A stretch of 64,000 nt of DNA from Kriegella aquimaris (GTDB lineage Bacteria; Bacteroidota; Bacteroidia; Flavobacteriales; Flavobacteriaceae), in the NCBI RefSeq assembly GCF_900103215.1, contig NZ_FNGV01000001.1:310001-374000 (forward strand). The letters are read 5' to 3'. Of the stretch, positions 54,397 through 63,198 are shown piece by piece (the stretch's first letter is position 1; the number at the start of each line of letters is the position of its first letter). A program made the position numbers and the translations under genes. The notes below the pieces were generated by a model, which was not told the origin of the DNA, searched no databases, and saw nothing but the letters and a program-made list of their open reading frames with translations.

Positions 54397-55800
54397 TTAT
54401 TTCTTTTTTGCGATTTGTGCCATAAGTTCCGCTTCGCAGACCAATTTATTATTTGCATAGGCATATGCCTGCATATGACAGATTCCCCTTCGTATCGGAG
54501 TAATAAGCGAACAATTAAAAATTAAGGTATCACCCGGCAAAACCTTTTGTTTAAATTTCACATTATCAATTTTCATGAAAAATGTCAAATAATTTTCGGG
54601 ATCTGGTACCGTACTTAACACCAAAATACCTCCTGTCTGGGCCATGGCCTCTACCTGAAGAACCCCTGGCATCACTGGCGCCCCAGGGAAATGACCCACA
54701 AAAAATGGCTCGTTCATGGTTACGTTTTTCATACCCACCACATGCGTATCAGAAAGCTCTAAAATTCTATCAATCAAGAGAAAGGGAGGTCTATGGGGTA
54801 GCATCGCCATAATTTGGTGAATGTCCATCAATGGCTCCTTACTTAAATCATACTGTGGAATTTTATTTCTTTTTTCCAGTTTTATGATTTTTGATAATTT
54901 CTTTGCAAACTGCGTATTCACATAGTGTCCGGGCTTATTGGCAATGACTTTTCCGCGTATACGTGTACCGGTCAGTGCCAAATCACCAATAACATCCAAT
55001 AACTTATGTCTTGCAGCCTCATTGGGGTGATGCAGTGTAAGATTATCAAGTATACCATTTGGTTTTACCGAAAGTTTTTTCTTGTTGAAAGCTTCCTCAA
55101 GCTTTTTCATAGTCTCTTCAGAAATCTCTTTATCTACATAGACAATGGCATTGTTCAAATCACCACCTTTAATGAGACCTTCTTCCAACAACATCTCCAA
55201 CTCATGCAAAAAACTAAAAGTCCGGGCGTCTGCAATATCTTTTTTGAAATCGGACAGTCTCTCGAGAGTCGCGTTTTGTGTTCCTAAAATCTTAGTACCA
55301 AAATCGACCATGGCCGTAACCTGATAGCTATCTGATGGAATAACAGTGATTTCACTTCCAGTGGCCTCATCTTTGAAAGACATCACATCTTTTACCACGT
55401 ATTCTTCGCGTTCTGCATCTTGTTCCACAATGCCGGCCTCTTCCAGAGCCTGTACAAAAAACTTCGATGAACCATCTAGAATTGGAGGTTCTGGAGAATC
55501 TAATTCAATAAGAACATTATCAATCTGGAGGCCAACCAACGCGGCCAAAACATGTTCAGATGTTTGAATCTTTACACCTCTCTTTTCTAAATTGGTCCCC
55601 CTTTGCGTGTTTACAACATAATTGGCATCTGCTTCGATAACAGGCTCACCCTCAAGGTCTACACGCTTAAATGCGTATCCAAAATTTTCTGCAGCGGGCA
55701 CAAATTTGAGCGTAACATTTGCCCCCGTATGAAGGCCTACCCCTTTTAAAGTGACCTCTTTCTTGATTGTCCGTTGTTTATTACTTGTGTTGCTCTCCAT
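54397..55800 (-). CDS. lpxC-fabZ: Bifunctional UDP-3-O-acyl-GlcNAc deacetylase / 3-hydroxyacyl-ACP dehydratase
   Basis: 467 residues from ATG 55800. The N-terminal LpxC (about 1-300) has VGLHTGANVTLKF, the zinc histidine in TSEHVLAAL and later LHHPNEAARHKLLDVIGDL. The C-terminal FabZ hotdog domain (about 315-467) has MLPHRPPFLLID and VGHFPGAPVMPGVLQVEAMAQ with the catalytic His. The fusion is usual in Bacteroidota. It overlaps the lpxD end by 20 bases. It commits UDP-acyl-GlcNAc to lipid A and dehydrates 3-hydroxyacyl-ACP. Confidence 0.96.
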   Translation of the reverse strand: MESNTSNKQRTIKKEVTLKGVGLHTGANVTLKFVPAAENFGYAFKRVDLEGEPVIEADANYVVNTQRGTNLEKRGVKIQTSEHVLAALVGLQIDNVLIELDSPEPPILDGSSKFFVQALEEAGIVEQDAEREEYVVKDVMSFKDEATGSEITVIPSDSYQVTAMVDFGTKILGTQNATLERLSDFKKDIADARTFSFLHELEMLLEEGLIKGGDLNNAIVYVDKEISEETMKKLEEAFNKKKLSVKPNGILDNLTLHHPNEAARHKLLDVIGDLALTGTRIRGKVIANKPGHYVNTQFAKKLSKIIKLEKRNKIPQYDLSKEPLMDIHQIMAMLPHRPPFLLIDRILELSDTHVVGMKNVTMNEPFFVGHFPGAPVMPGVLQVEAMAQTGGILVLSTVPDPENYLTFFMKIDNVKFKQKVLPGDTLIFNCSLITPIRRGICHMQAYAYANNKLVCEAELMAQIAKKK

Positions 55801-56815
55801 GAGTTCCTTTATCCAATTGGTCAATTCTATTTATAATCTTTGGTAAATTTTTAAAGTGCACATATGATTTATTGTACTCCCCGTAATTCAGTGCCGGAGA
55901 CCCTTGCAATACTTCATTATCCTTTACATTTCTTCCAATTCCCGATTGTGCTTGAATGCGTACGTTATCACCAATAACAATATGCCCCACAATACCTACT
56001 TGCCCCCCTATCATACACCGTTTTCCTATCTTGGTCGAACCTGCAATACCCGTTTGGGCGGCAATAACCGTGTTTTCCCCGATTTCAACGTTATGGGCTA
56101 TTTGTATCTGATTGTCAAGTTTTACGCCCTTACGTAAAATTGTTGAGCCTAAGGTAGCCCTATCAATTGTAGTACCTGCACCTACATCGACATTATCTTC
56201 AAGAATTACATTACCCGTTTGGGGTACTTTACTAAACTCTCCATTTTTGTTGGGTGTAAAACCGAATCCGTCAGCGCCGATTACAACACCGCTATGCACA
56301 ACACAGTTATTTCCAATAACGGTTTCAGAATATATTTTGGCCCCAGCAAAGATGACAACGTTGTCGCCTATGGAAACATTATCTCCAATATATGCATTGG
56401 GATATATCTTCACATTATCACCAATTCGTACTTTATTACCTAAATAGGAAAATGCTCCCAAATAAAAATTCGCCCCATACGTAACCGTCTCGGTTTTGAA
56501 AACAGGTTCTTCAATCCCCACTTTGTTGTTTTTCACTTCATTATAATACTCTAACAACTTAGAAAAGGATTTGTAGGCGTCATCGACCTTAATCAATGTG
56601 GTCTGTAGTTTTTGTTCAGGAATAAAATCTTTATTTACAATAGTAATGGACGCTTTGGTCGTGTAGATGTAAGAAGTGTACTTCGGGTTGGCCAAAAAAG
56701 TCAATGACCCCTTTTCGCCCTCTTCAATTTTAGCGAGTTTATGAACGGCTATCTCAGGATCTCCCTCTATCTCACCTTCCAAAATATCTGCAATCTGAAC
56801 TGCTGTGAATACCAT
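55781..56815 (-). CDS. lpxD: UDP-3-O-acylglucosamine N-acyltransferase
   Basis: 344 residues. The N-terminal uridine-binding domain (about 1-100) begins FTAVQIADILEGEIEGD and contains GSLTFLANPKYTSYIYTTKA; hexapeptide repeats run about 105-315 with the catalytic histidine in IAHNVEIGENTVIAAQTGIAG (about 245). It adds the N-linked acyl chain in lipid A synthesis. It heads the lpxD-lpxC/fabZ-lpxA run and overlaps the next gene by 20 bases. Confidence 0.95.
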   Translation of the reverse strand: MVFTAVQIADILEGEIEGDPEIAVHKLAKIEEGEKGSLTFLANPKYTSYIYTTKASITIVNKDFIPEQKLQTTLIKVDDAYKSFSKLLEYYNEVKNNKVGIEEPVFKTETVTYGANFYLGAFSYLGNKVRIGDNVKIYPNAYIGDNVSIGDNVVIFAGAKIYSETVIGNNCVVHSGVVIGADGFGFTPNKNGEFSKVPQTGNVILEDNVDVGAGTTIDRATLGSTILRKGVKLDNQIQIAHNVEIGENTVIAAQTGIAGSTKIGKRCMIGGQVGIVGHIVIGDNVRIQAQSGIGRNVKDNEVLQGSPALNYGEYNKSYVHFKNLPKIINRIDQLDKGTHGEQHK

Positions 56816-56954
56816 GGAGACAAATGTAAGAAAAATTGTTAATCAGAATCCTATTGAAAATACTTCTATAACATTCCGTTCTAAGTTTGTTGGCGGTATA
56901 AAATAGTTTTCTACCACTTATTTCCATGAACCACGCCCAGTTCAACGACTCGTT

Positions 56955-58193
56955 TTAATCAAAGATAATTTGTGACTTTGGATAACAAAAATAATACTTC
57001 GTCACAGTTTTCGATAAAGCTTTCAAATTCAAATGATCGGATGCCTTGGCCACATCGACTATCTTCCTATCTTTTTTTAGAATATTTATATTCTGCCTGT
57101 TTAGGTCGTAAGCCCTATTTTCTATAGACCCGGAAAAAACAAAATATTCGGTTTCGGTATCGGAAAGTCCGTACTTTTTCTTAAGATTTTTGAAATGCTT
57201 TTCTATTTTGACATTTTCAATAGGTTTGTTTTTTAGTTTAATATGAAGTAATCTGCGATTTATAAGCATCTTACACAATCGAGACAAAACAAAATCGTCG
57301 TGCGTTTGCCATTTCTTGATTGCGGCAAGTATATCGATATCGTCAAGTTGCGCAAATACATTCAAAACCTCTAGATTGAAATCATCTTTTCCAATAGAGT
57401 TTTTCAGAAAAAACAACAGTGATTCACCACAGTTGACATTCACGCCATCATTGGTAAGTTGCTTGGCGCGTTGCAATATTCTATTTAAAAGTTGTTCCCC
57501 TACGATTCCCGTTTTATGCAGATAAACTTGCCAATACATAAATCGTCTGGCCATTAAAAACTTCTCAACGGAATAAATCCCCTTCTCCTCAACAACAAGG
57601 TTGCCATCAATAACGTTCAACATCGTAATCAACCTATCGGCATTGATGTTTCCTTCTGCAACCCCAGTGTAGAAACTGTCACGTTTCAGATAATCTAAGC
57701 GATCCATATCCAATTGGCTAGACACCAATTGGTTCATAAATTTCTTTTGGTATTTACCTTGAAAAATTTCTATGGCCATCGTTAAACTTCCGTTAAACTT
57801 ATCGTTCAAAGCTCTCATAAAAAGCAATGAAATGTGTTCATGACTTGTTCCTTCTACAATACTATGTTCCATTGCATGGGAAAACGGGCCATGCCCTATA
57901 TCATGCAATAAAATTGCACACAACAAGGCCTGCGATTCTTCATCATTAATCTCAACTCCCTTAAAACGAAGTATTTGAATAGCTTTTTCCATCAAGTGCA
58001 TACTCCCCAATGCATGATGAAACCTAGTGTGATGAGCGCCCGGATATACCAAATAAGAAAGTCCCATCTGGGAAATTCTACGTAGACGCTGAAAATAAGG
58101 ATGCTCTATCAAGCTAAATATTAGAGGATCCGGAATACCAATAAATCCGTAAATTGGATCATTGAATATTTTTAGTTTTTTTGAATTTGTCAA
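56955..58193 (-). CDS. HD-domain phosphohydrolase
   Basis: 412 residues. Metal-binding HD motifs are present: HTRFHHALGSMHLMEK (about 54-69), LLHDIGHGPFSHAMEHS (about 96-112) and QLDMDRLDYLKRD (about 161-173). It is related to dGTPase-like and SAMHD1-type enzymes; substrate (nucleotide or other phosphate ester) is unknown. The C-terminal third has a mixed helix/strand extension ending NLKALSKTV. Start codons of this gene and the divergent porX are only 37 bases apart, so their promoters must overlap. Confidence 0.88.
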   Translation of the reverse strand: MTNSKKLKIFNDPIYGFIGIPDPLIFSLIEHPYFQRLRRISQMGLSYLVYPGAHHTRFHHALGSMHLMEKAIQILRFKGVEINDEESQALLCAILLHDIGHGPFSHAMEHSIVEGTSHEHISLLFMRALNDKFNGSLTMAIEIFQGKYQKKFMNQLVSSQLDMDRLDYLKRDSFYTGVAEGNINADRLITMLNVIDGNLVVEEKGIYSVEKFLMARRFMYWQVYLHKTGIVGEQLLNRILQRAKQLTNDGVNVNCGESLLFFLKNSIGKDDFNLEVLNVFAQLDDIDILAAIKKWQTHDDFVLSRLCKMLINRRLLHIKLKNKPIENVKIEKHFKNLKKKYGLSDTETEYFVFSGSIENRAYDLNRQNINILKKDRKIVDVAKASDHLNLKALSKTVTKYYFCYPKSQIIFD

Positions 58194-58230
58194 AACCTGT
58201 TCTTAATTGGAGGGTAAATATAGGTACTAA

Positions 58231-59775
58231 ATGAACAAGATAACAATACTTTGGGTCGATGATGAAATTGATCTTTTAAAACCACATATACTTTTTCTAC
58301 AAGCTAAGAATTACGAAGTCGTTACCTGTCGAAGTGGTCAGGAAGCATTACAGGAGCTTGCCAGTACTCGGGCCGACATTGTCTTTTTAGATGAAAATAT
58401 GCCTGGTATTTCTGGTCTTGAGACACTTAGCGAAATCAAAGCAATGGATTCTTCATTGCCCGTAGTCATGATTACGAAAAGTGAGGAGGAGTTTATTATG
58501 GAGGAGGCCATTGGGTCAAAAATTGCAGACTATTTGATAAAACCGGTCAATCCGAACCAAATTCTCCTATCGTTAAAGAAAAATTTAGATCACTCCCGCT
58601 TGGTTTCCGAAAAGACTACCGCCAACTACCAGCAAGAGTTTCGTAAGATTTCGATGGACCTTTCAATGGTAAATACTTTTAAAGAATGGGCAGACCTTTA
58701 TAAAAAATTGATTTACTGGGAATTACGCCTTGAAGAAATTGAAGATTCAAGTATGTTTGAAATATTAGAATCTCAAAAATCAGAAGCCAATAATCAATTC
58801 GGAAAATTCATCGATAAAAATTATGAAGATTGGTTCGACAATACAGATTCCCCTGTAATGTCACACACCCTTTTTAAAGAATGGGTATACCCTGAACTTA
58901 AAGACTCGCCTACCCTCTTGGTAGTCATCGACAATCTACGCTATGATCAATGGTATGCCTTTGAAGACACTATAACCTCTTTTTATAAAAAAATAAAGGA
59001 AGACTCCTATTTCAGTATACTGCCTACTGCAACCCAATATGCCCGTAATTCCATTTTCTCAGGACTCACTCCCCTAGATATGGAGAAGAAATATCCACAA
59101 TGGTGGAGAAACGATACCGATGAAGGGGGGAAAAATCTATATGAAGACAAATTTCTTGGAGAACAAATCAAACGTTTGGGTCTGGATCTGAAATGGGAAT
59201 ATCATAAAATAAGTAGCCTAAGACAAGGAAAGCAGTTATTGCAAAATTTTAAATCGCAAAAAGACAATGACCTCACAGTAATCGTCTATAACTTTGTTGA
59301 CATGCTTTCGCACTCCAAGACAGAAATGGAGGTCATAAAAGAATTGGCCTCTAACGATAAAGCCTATCGATCTTTGACGCAAAGCTGGTTTAAAAACTCA
59401 CCCCTTCTTGAAATTATTCAACAAGCACAAAACATGGGCTTTAAATTGATAATAACTACGGATCATGGTACAATCAATGTAAAGCAGCCCTCAAAAGTTA
59501 TTGGAGACAAAGAAACAAGCTTGAACCTACGTTATAAAACGGGGCGCAGTCTTACCTATGAAAAGAAAGATGTATTTGAGGCAAAACACCCGGCGAAGAT
59601 TCATTTGCCAAGTATTAATATGAGCAGTTCTTTTATTTTCGCAAAAAATGATTTGTTTTTTGCATACCCCAATAACTACAATCACTATGTGAGTTATTAT
59701 AGAAATACCTATCAGCATGGAGGTGTTTCACTAGAAGAGATGATTATACCCTTTGTTGTACTTGAACCAAGGTAA
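58231..59775 (+). CDS. porX: PorX-type response regulator with PglZ domain
   Basis: 514 residues. Receiver at 1-120 (D10/D11, phospho-acceptor D54 in VFLDENMPG, K104 region LIKPV) and a C-terminal PglZ/alkaline-phosphatase-like domain (about 200-512) with VVIDNLRYDQW, PTATQYARNSIFSG, ITTDHGT and QHGGVSLEEMIIP, which carry the metal-site residues. In Porphyromonas PorX and PorY control the type IX secretion system; the family gives the role here. It is followed by tsaE 14 bases downstream. Confidence 0.92.
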   Translation: MNKITILWVDDEIDLLKPHILFLQAKNYEVVTCRSGQEALQELASTRADIVFLDENMPGISGLETLSEIKAMDSSLPVVMITKSEEEFIMEEAIGSKIADYLIKPVNPNQILLSLKKNLDHSRLVSEKTTANYQQEFRKISMDLSMVNTFKEWADLYKKLIYWELRLEEIEDSSMFEILESQKSEANNQFGKFIDKNYEDWFDNTDSPVMSHTLFKEWVYPELKDSPTLLVVIDNLRYDQWYAFEDTITSFYKKIKEDSYFSILPTATQYARNSIFSGLTPLDMEKKYPQWWRNDTDEGGKNLYEDKFLGEQIKRLGLDLKWEYHKISSLRQGKQLLQNFKSQKDNDLTVIVYNFVDMLSHSKTEMEVIKELASNDKAYRSLTQSWFKNSPLLEIIQQAQNMGFKLIITTDHGTINVKQPSKVIGDKETSLNLRYKTGRSLTYEKKDVFEAKHPAKIHLPSINMSSSFIFAKNDLFFAYPNNYNHYVSYYRNTYQHGGVSLEEMIIPFVVLEPR

Positions 59776-59789
59776 ATATGTTATAATGC

Positions 59790-60203
59790 ATGGAAGTAAC
59801 CTTTAAAGAACATGAAATTCAGGAAGTTGCTCGACAACTTATTGCACATACAAAATCTAAAGTACTTTGCTTTTATGGAGATATGGGGGCAGGGAAGACT
59901 ACTTTGATAAAAGGTTTGGTCAAACAATTAGGAGGAGAAAATAATGCCAATAGCCCAACTTTTGGCATTGTAAATGAATACCAATCCAAGGCCGGAGCAC
60001 TTTTGGCCTATCACTTTGATTTCTATAGATTGAACGACGAAACCGAAGCACTAGATTTAGGTCTGGAAGATTATTTAAACCAAAACGTTTGGGTTTTTAT
60101 TGAATGGCCAGAAAAAATAAAATCTTTTCTTCCTGAAGATGCCACTAACATTTTTTTAGGAGTACTCGACCCCGAAACACGAAATCTGAAAGTCTTTGAT
60201 TAA
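59790..60203 (+). CDS. tsaE: tRNA threonylcarbamoyladenosine synthesis ATPase TsaE
   Basis: 137 residues, P-loop NTPase with GDMGAGKTTLIKG (about 30-42), then NSPTFGIVNEYQ and HFDFYRL (about 50-78) and IEWPEK (about 103). It helps TsaB-TsaD install t6A37 on tRNAs that read ANN codons. Coupled to porX by a 14-base gap. Length is typical. Confidence 0.95.
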   Translation: MEVTFKEHEIQEVARQLIAHTKSKVLCFYGDMGAGKTTLIKGLVKQLGGENNANSPTFGIVNEYQSKAGALLAYHFDFYRLNDETEALDLGLEDYLNQNVWVFIEWPEKIKSFLPEDATNIFLGVLDPETRNLKVFD

Positions 60204-60511
60204 AAAGATCATCGCTCCGCAGCATCATTTCGTTATGTTTTTCTTAATCATTTAATTACTTCACGAAGCAAGAAATCGCCAAAATTTATCTTGTAACCTC
60301 ATATTTACCACACACCTACTATCTCAGTACTCTTATGTTTATTGATGGATGTTTTTAATTAAAAATTTACACGAAATGCAATATTTCCGACAAAAACACC
60401 GTTTTATAGGTTGAAATGCATTATTTTTAACATCATGAGTGCTTATTTGAATTCTCATTGATTACATTTGCGTTATTCTAAACCATTTTTTTAACTAAAA
60501 ACCCTCGTAAA
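60204..60511. other. Intergenic region before a small lipoprotein gene
   Basis: About 308 AT-rich bases with no gene. It contains a TACATTTG promoter box (60463-60470) for the downstream small gene. Confidence 0.6.
60463..60470 (+). promoter_or_regulatory. Predicted -7 box for the small lipoprotein gene
   Basis: TACATTTG fully matches TAnnTTTG and sits 41 bases before the ATG at 60512; TTG upstream is at a short distance of 13 bases. Confidence 0.4.
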
Positions 60512-60661
60512 ATGAAAACCAAAAAAGTTCTATTCGCCGTTTTAGCTAGTGTATCATTATTGGCCGCTTCTTGTACTTCTGCATCCACTGCAGAAGAAGA
60601 TAGCATATACCAAACACAAAGCATCGACAGAGACATTGCCAAAAGAAACATAAGAGCATAA
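60512..60661 (+). CDS. Small lipoprotein-like peptide
   Basis: 49 residues: a Sec/lipoprotein signal with LLAASCTSAS (lipid cysteine about residue 20), then a short polar tail rich in acidic then basic residues, ending NIRA. It has its own promoter-like box upstream and a strong terminator 30 bases downstream, which support a real single-gene unit. Not recognised; function unknown. Confidence 0.75.
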   Translation: MKTKKVLFAVLASVSLLAASCTSASTAEEDSIYQTQSIDRDIAKRNIRA

Positions 60662-60691
60662 TATATATTTCACATAGAATTACTGTGATTA

Positions 60692-60722
60692 GGGCAGTAC
60701 AAAATTTTTGTACTGCCCTTTC
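60692..60722 (+). terminator. Rho-independent terminator of the small lipoprotein gene
   Basis: Long stem AGGGCAGTACAAAA/TTTTGTACTGCCCT (60691-60704 with about 60706-60719) with almost no loop, followed by T residues. Confidence 0.88.
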
Positions 60723-60758
60723 TATATAATAATATTTGTATTTTTGTGTTAGGTATAT

Positions 60759-61397
60759 ATGTCTAACAGAAATCGCATTAAGAAAAAATTGATAATTGAA
60801 GGGATATTCGCCCTTATAATTGCCATTTCTCCTATTTTATTCTACTCTTATAAATACCTCCCTGTAAATTCAGATAATACATGGTCTTTTCTTGGAATTA
60901 CTTTCTCCAACAATGGCTATGATGATGTAACGGTAGCTTTTTACTTCTATTTAAGCAAATTAATTCCCTTGGCTCTATTGATTATCTGGTTTACAACTGC
61001 AAAAAATTGGTGGTACCACATCATTCTGATACCAATTTCAATGTATGCTTTTCAGCTTTACAGTGTTTTCAGTGAAGACGCAAGTAAAATTGATGAAAAC
61101 GAAATATTATATTTAGTCGCGGTATGTATGGTCATCATACCAATCGTATATTTTATCAGGGTAAAGTTGGTTGATAGATATGTTCATGGTATTGACCTGG
61201 AGGCTATGGAGGCCGAATTAAAAATTTTAAAAGAAAAGCAGGGCCTAAATAGCACCCTTGATACAGCGGAAAAAAAAGAATTCGACGAGAACGAAAATCA
61301 TAACGATACAGATCAAGATTCAAATCAGCCATTGCCGACCAAAAGCTTAAACAATTTTTTTCATCAGGTTCGGCATGCATTGCAAAGTTGGTTTTAA
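60759..61397 (+). CDS. Integral membrane protein of unknown function
   Basis: 212 residues, four membrane helices (about 9-29, 63-82, 89-107, 123-142), then a cytoplasmic coiled, acidic tail (about 145-190) ending in HQVRHALQSWF. Not recognised. Start ATG 60759 follows the upstream terminator by about 37 bases. No signal peptide separate from the first helix. Function unknown. Confidence 0.68.
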   Translation: MSNRNRIKKKLIIEGIFALIIAISPILFYSYKYLPVNSDNTWSFLGITFSNNGYDDVTVAFYFYLSKLIPLALLIIWFTTAKNWWYHIILIPISMYAFQLYSVFSEDASKIDENEILYLVAVCMVIIPIVYFIRVKLVDRYVHGIDLEAMEAELKILKEKQGLNSTLDTAEKKEFDENENHNDTDQDSNQPLPTKSLNNFFHQVRHALQSWF

Positions 61398-61466
61398 TCT
61401 GGCTTAGTGCTGAAGCCCCCTCTCTTCAATTCCCAATTTAGCACCTACTTTTATCTTAAAATGTTG

Positions 61467-61474
61467 TAAATTTG
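61467..61474 (+). promoter_or_regulatory. Predicted -7 box for ald
   Basis: TAAATTTG fully matches TAnnTTTG and ends 36 bases before ATG 61511. It overlaps the TTG at 61472 that would start a longer frame, supporting the ATG. Confidence 0.42.
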
Positions 61475-61510
61475 GCACCAATCTTTTCCTTGGATTCCAG
61501 ACTTACGCAT

Positions 61511-62710
61511 ATGAACCAACCCACTTCTCCTTTTAGCAAACAGCAATTACTGCCTCAAGAAGAAACTTTGGAAGTACTCAAGCAAAAAGGAGAACTTTTT
61601 ATAGGCATCCCTAAAGAAAACCAGTATCAAGAAAAACGGGTATGTCTTACCCCAGATGCCATAAATGCCATTACAAGTAACGGACATCGAGTATTAATCG
61701 AATCAGGAGCCGGTGAAGGTGCCAATTACACCGACATTGAATATACCAACGCAGGTGCCGAAATCACTAGGGATACAAAGAAAGTTTTCGCATGCCCCCT
61801 ACTCTTAAAAGTCGAGCCACCTACCCTTGCAGAAATCGCCATGCTAAACCCGCAATCAATTGTGATTTCGGCGCTTCAAATAAAAACTCAGTACAAGGAA
61901 TATTTCGAGGAAATGGCTAAAAAGCGTATCACCGGTATCGCTTTTGAATATATTCGTGATGAAGATGGTAAATACCCAGCGGTTCGTTCATTAAGCGAAA
62001 TTGCCGGGATTTCGTCAGTTCTCATCGCTTCAGAGATTATGGCTGCGACGAATAAAGGGAACGGCCTTATGTTCGGGAACATAAGCGGAGTACCACCCGT
62101 AGAAGTAGTAATCATTGGTGCTGGAACGGTCGGGGAATTTGCTTCAAGGTCCGCAATTGGCCTAGGTGCCAACATAAAAGTTTTTGATAATTCGATTACC
62201 AAGCTAAGAAACATTCAAACAAATCTTAAGCAGACCATTTACACTTCTACCATACAGCCAAAAAATTTACTTAAGGCCCTAAAACGTTGCGATGTAGCCA
62301 TAGGAGCCGTACGAGGAGCCGATAGGTCACCCGTAGTTGTTTCGAGTACCATGGTCGAACATATGAAAAAAGGTGCGGTTATCATTGATGTCAGTATTGA
62401 TATGGGGGGGTGCTTCGAAACCAGCGAAATTACCAGCCACAATAAACCAACAATCGAAAAATACGGAGTCATTCATTACGGGGTTCCCAACATTCCTTCT
62501 CGCTACCCAAAAACAGCCTCAATTTCCATAAGCAATATCTTTACTCCCTATCTTCTAAAGCTGGGAGAAGACGGAGGTCTTGAAAATTCGCTCCGCTTCG
62601 ACAAGGGTCTTCGTAATGGCCTATATATGTACCACGGTATATTAACAAGTAAATCAGTGGGCGAATGGTTCGACTTACAATACAGTGACATCAATTTCCT
62701 TATTTTTTAA
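61511..62710 (+). CDS. ald: Alanine dehydrogenase
   Basis: 399 residues from ATG 61511. Alanine dehydrogenase/PNT N-terminal domain (IGIPKENQYQEKRVCLTPDAI), substrate lysine/arginine region, Rossmann domain with VIIGAGTVGEFASRSAIGLGA (about 170-190), and the C-terminal HYGVPNIPSRYPKTASISISN. It oxidises alanine to pyruvate with NAD, or the reverse. It could also be read as a PNT alpha-like protein, but the length and single polypeptide favour Ald. Confidence 0.88.
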   Translation: MNQPTSPFSKQQLLPQEETLEVLKQKGELFIGIPKENQYQEKRVCLTPDAINAITSNGHRVLIESGAGEGANYTDIEYTNAGAEITRDTKKVFACPLLLKVEPPTLAEIAMLNPQSIVISALQIKTQYKEYFEEMAKKRITGIAFEYIRDEDGKYPAVRSLSEIAGISSVLIASEIMAATNKGNGLMFGNISGVPPVEVVIIGAGTVGEFASRSAIGLGANIKVFDNSITKLRNIQTNLKQTIYTSTIQPKNLLKALKRCDVAIGAVRGADRSPVVVSSTMVEHMKKGAVIIDVSIDMGGCFETSEITSHNKPTIEKYGVIHYGVPNIPSRYPKTASISISNIFTPYLLKLGEDGGLENSLRFDKGLRNGLYMYHGILTSKSVGEWFDLQYSDINFLIF

Positions 62711-62721
62711 TTTTATTATTT

Positions 62722-63105
62722 ATGGAGTTTTTAAAGCGTTTGGGATTCTATATGATTGGCTTGTCCATAGGTATCGTTTTTTTGGCATTTTTTCTAAAAA
62801 AGAAATCTTCTGAAACCGGAACGGAGTTTTGCTACTTTCCAAATTGCAGAACTTTAAAGGATATCCGCTCGAAACCACTATCTTATTCTGAAGAAATCAA
62901 CAGCATGCTTGAAACCAAAAAGTTAGATTCTCTCGACATCAATTTTCTTCTTACTCATGGGGATGTTGATTTTAGAAGAAGTGACACCAAATCAGGAGGA
63001 TGTAAAACGTATTTTATCGAAGGGGAGATTAAAGGGAAAGATATGGTCTTAAAAGTCAAAAACTGTCCAAATAAAGCGCTCGCGGAACAAGTTCTAGCCG
63101 AATAA
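62722..63105 (+). CDS. Small membrane-anchored protein, DUF4258-like
   Basis: 127 residues. One N-terminal membrane helix (about 7-27), then a small soluble domain (about 50-127) with YSEEINSMLETKKLDSLDINFLL, GDVDFRRSDTKSGGCKTYFIEG and NCPNKALAEQVL, a pattern like DUF4258. Two further cysteines (C36, C41 region) lie after the helix. It starts 11 bases after ald. Function unknown. Confidence 0.65.
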   Translation: MEFLKRLGFYMIGLSIGIVFLAFFLKKKSSETGTEFCYFPNCRTLKDIRSKPLSYSEEINSMLETKKLDSLDINFLLTHGDVDFRRSDTKSGGCKTYFIEGEIKGKDMVLKVKNCPNKALAEQVLAE

Positions 63106-63198
63106 ATGAAATACATCGGTGATACTGAAAACTAGCAACCGATTGTTTGCCAGCTAGTGTTCAATCACCATTATAGCAAGAGAAAATCCGCCAAATAA

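Noticed and set aside
56821-56828. TACATTTG box directly before lpxD
   Set aside because: It would start transcription at or inside the start codon and has no TTG at -33; likely chance.
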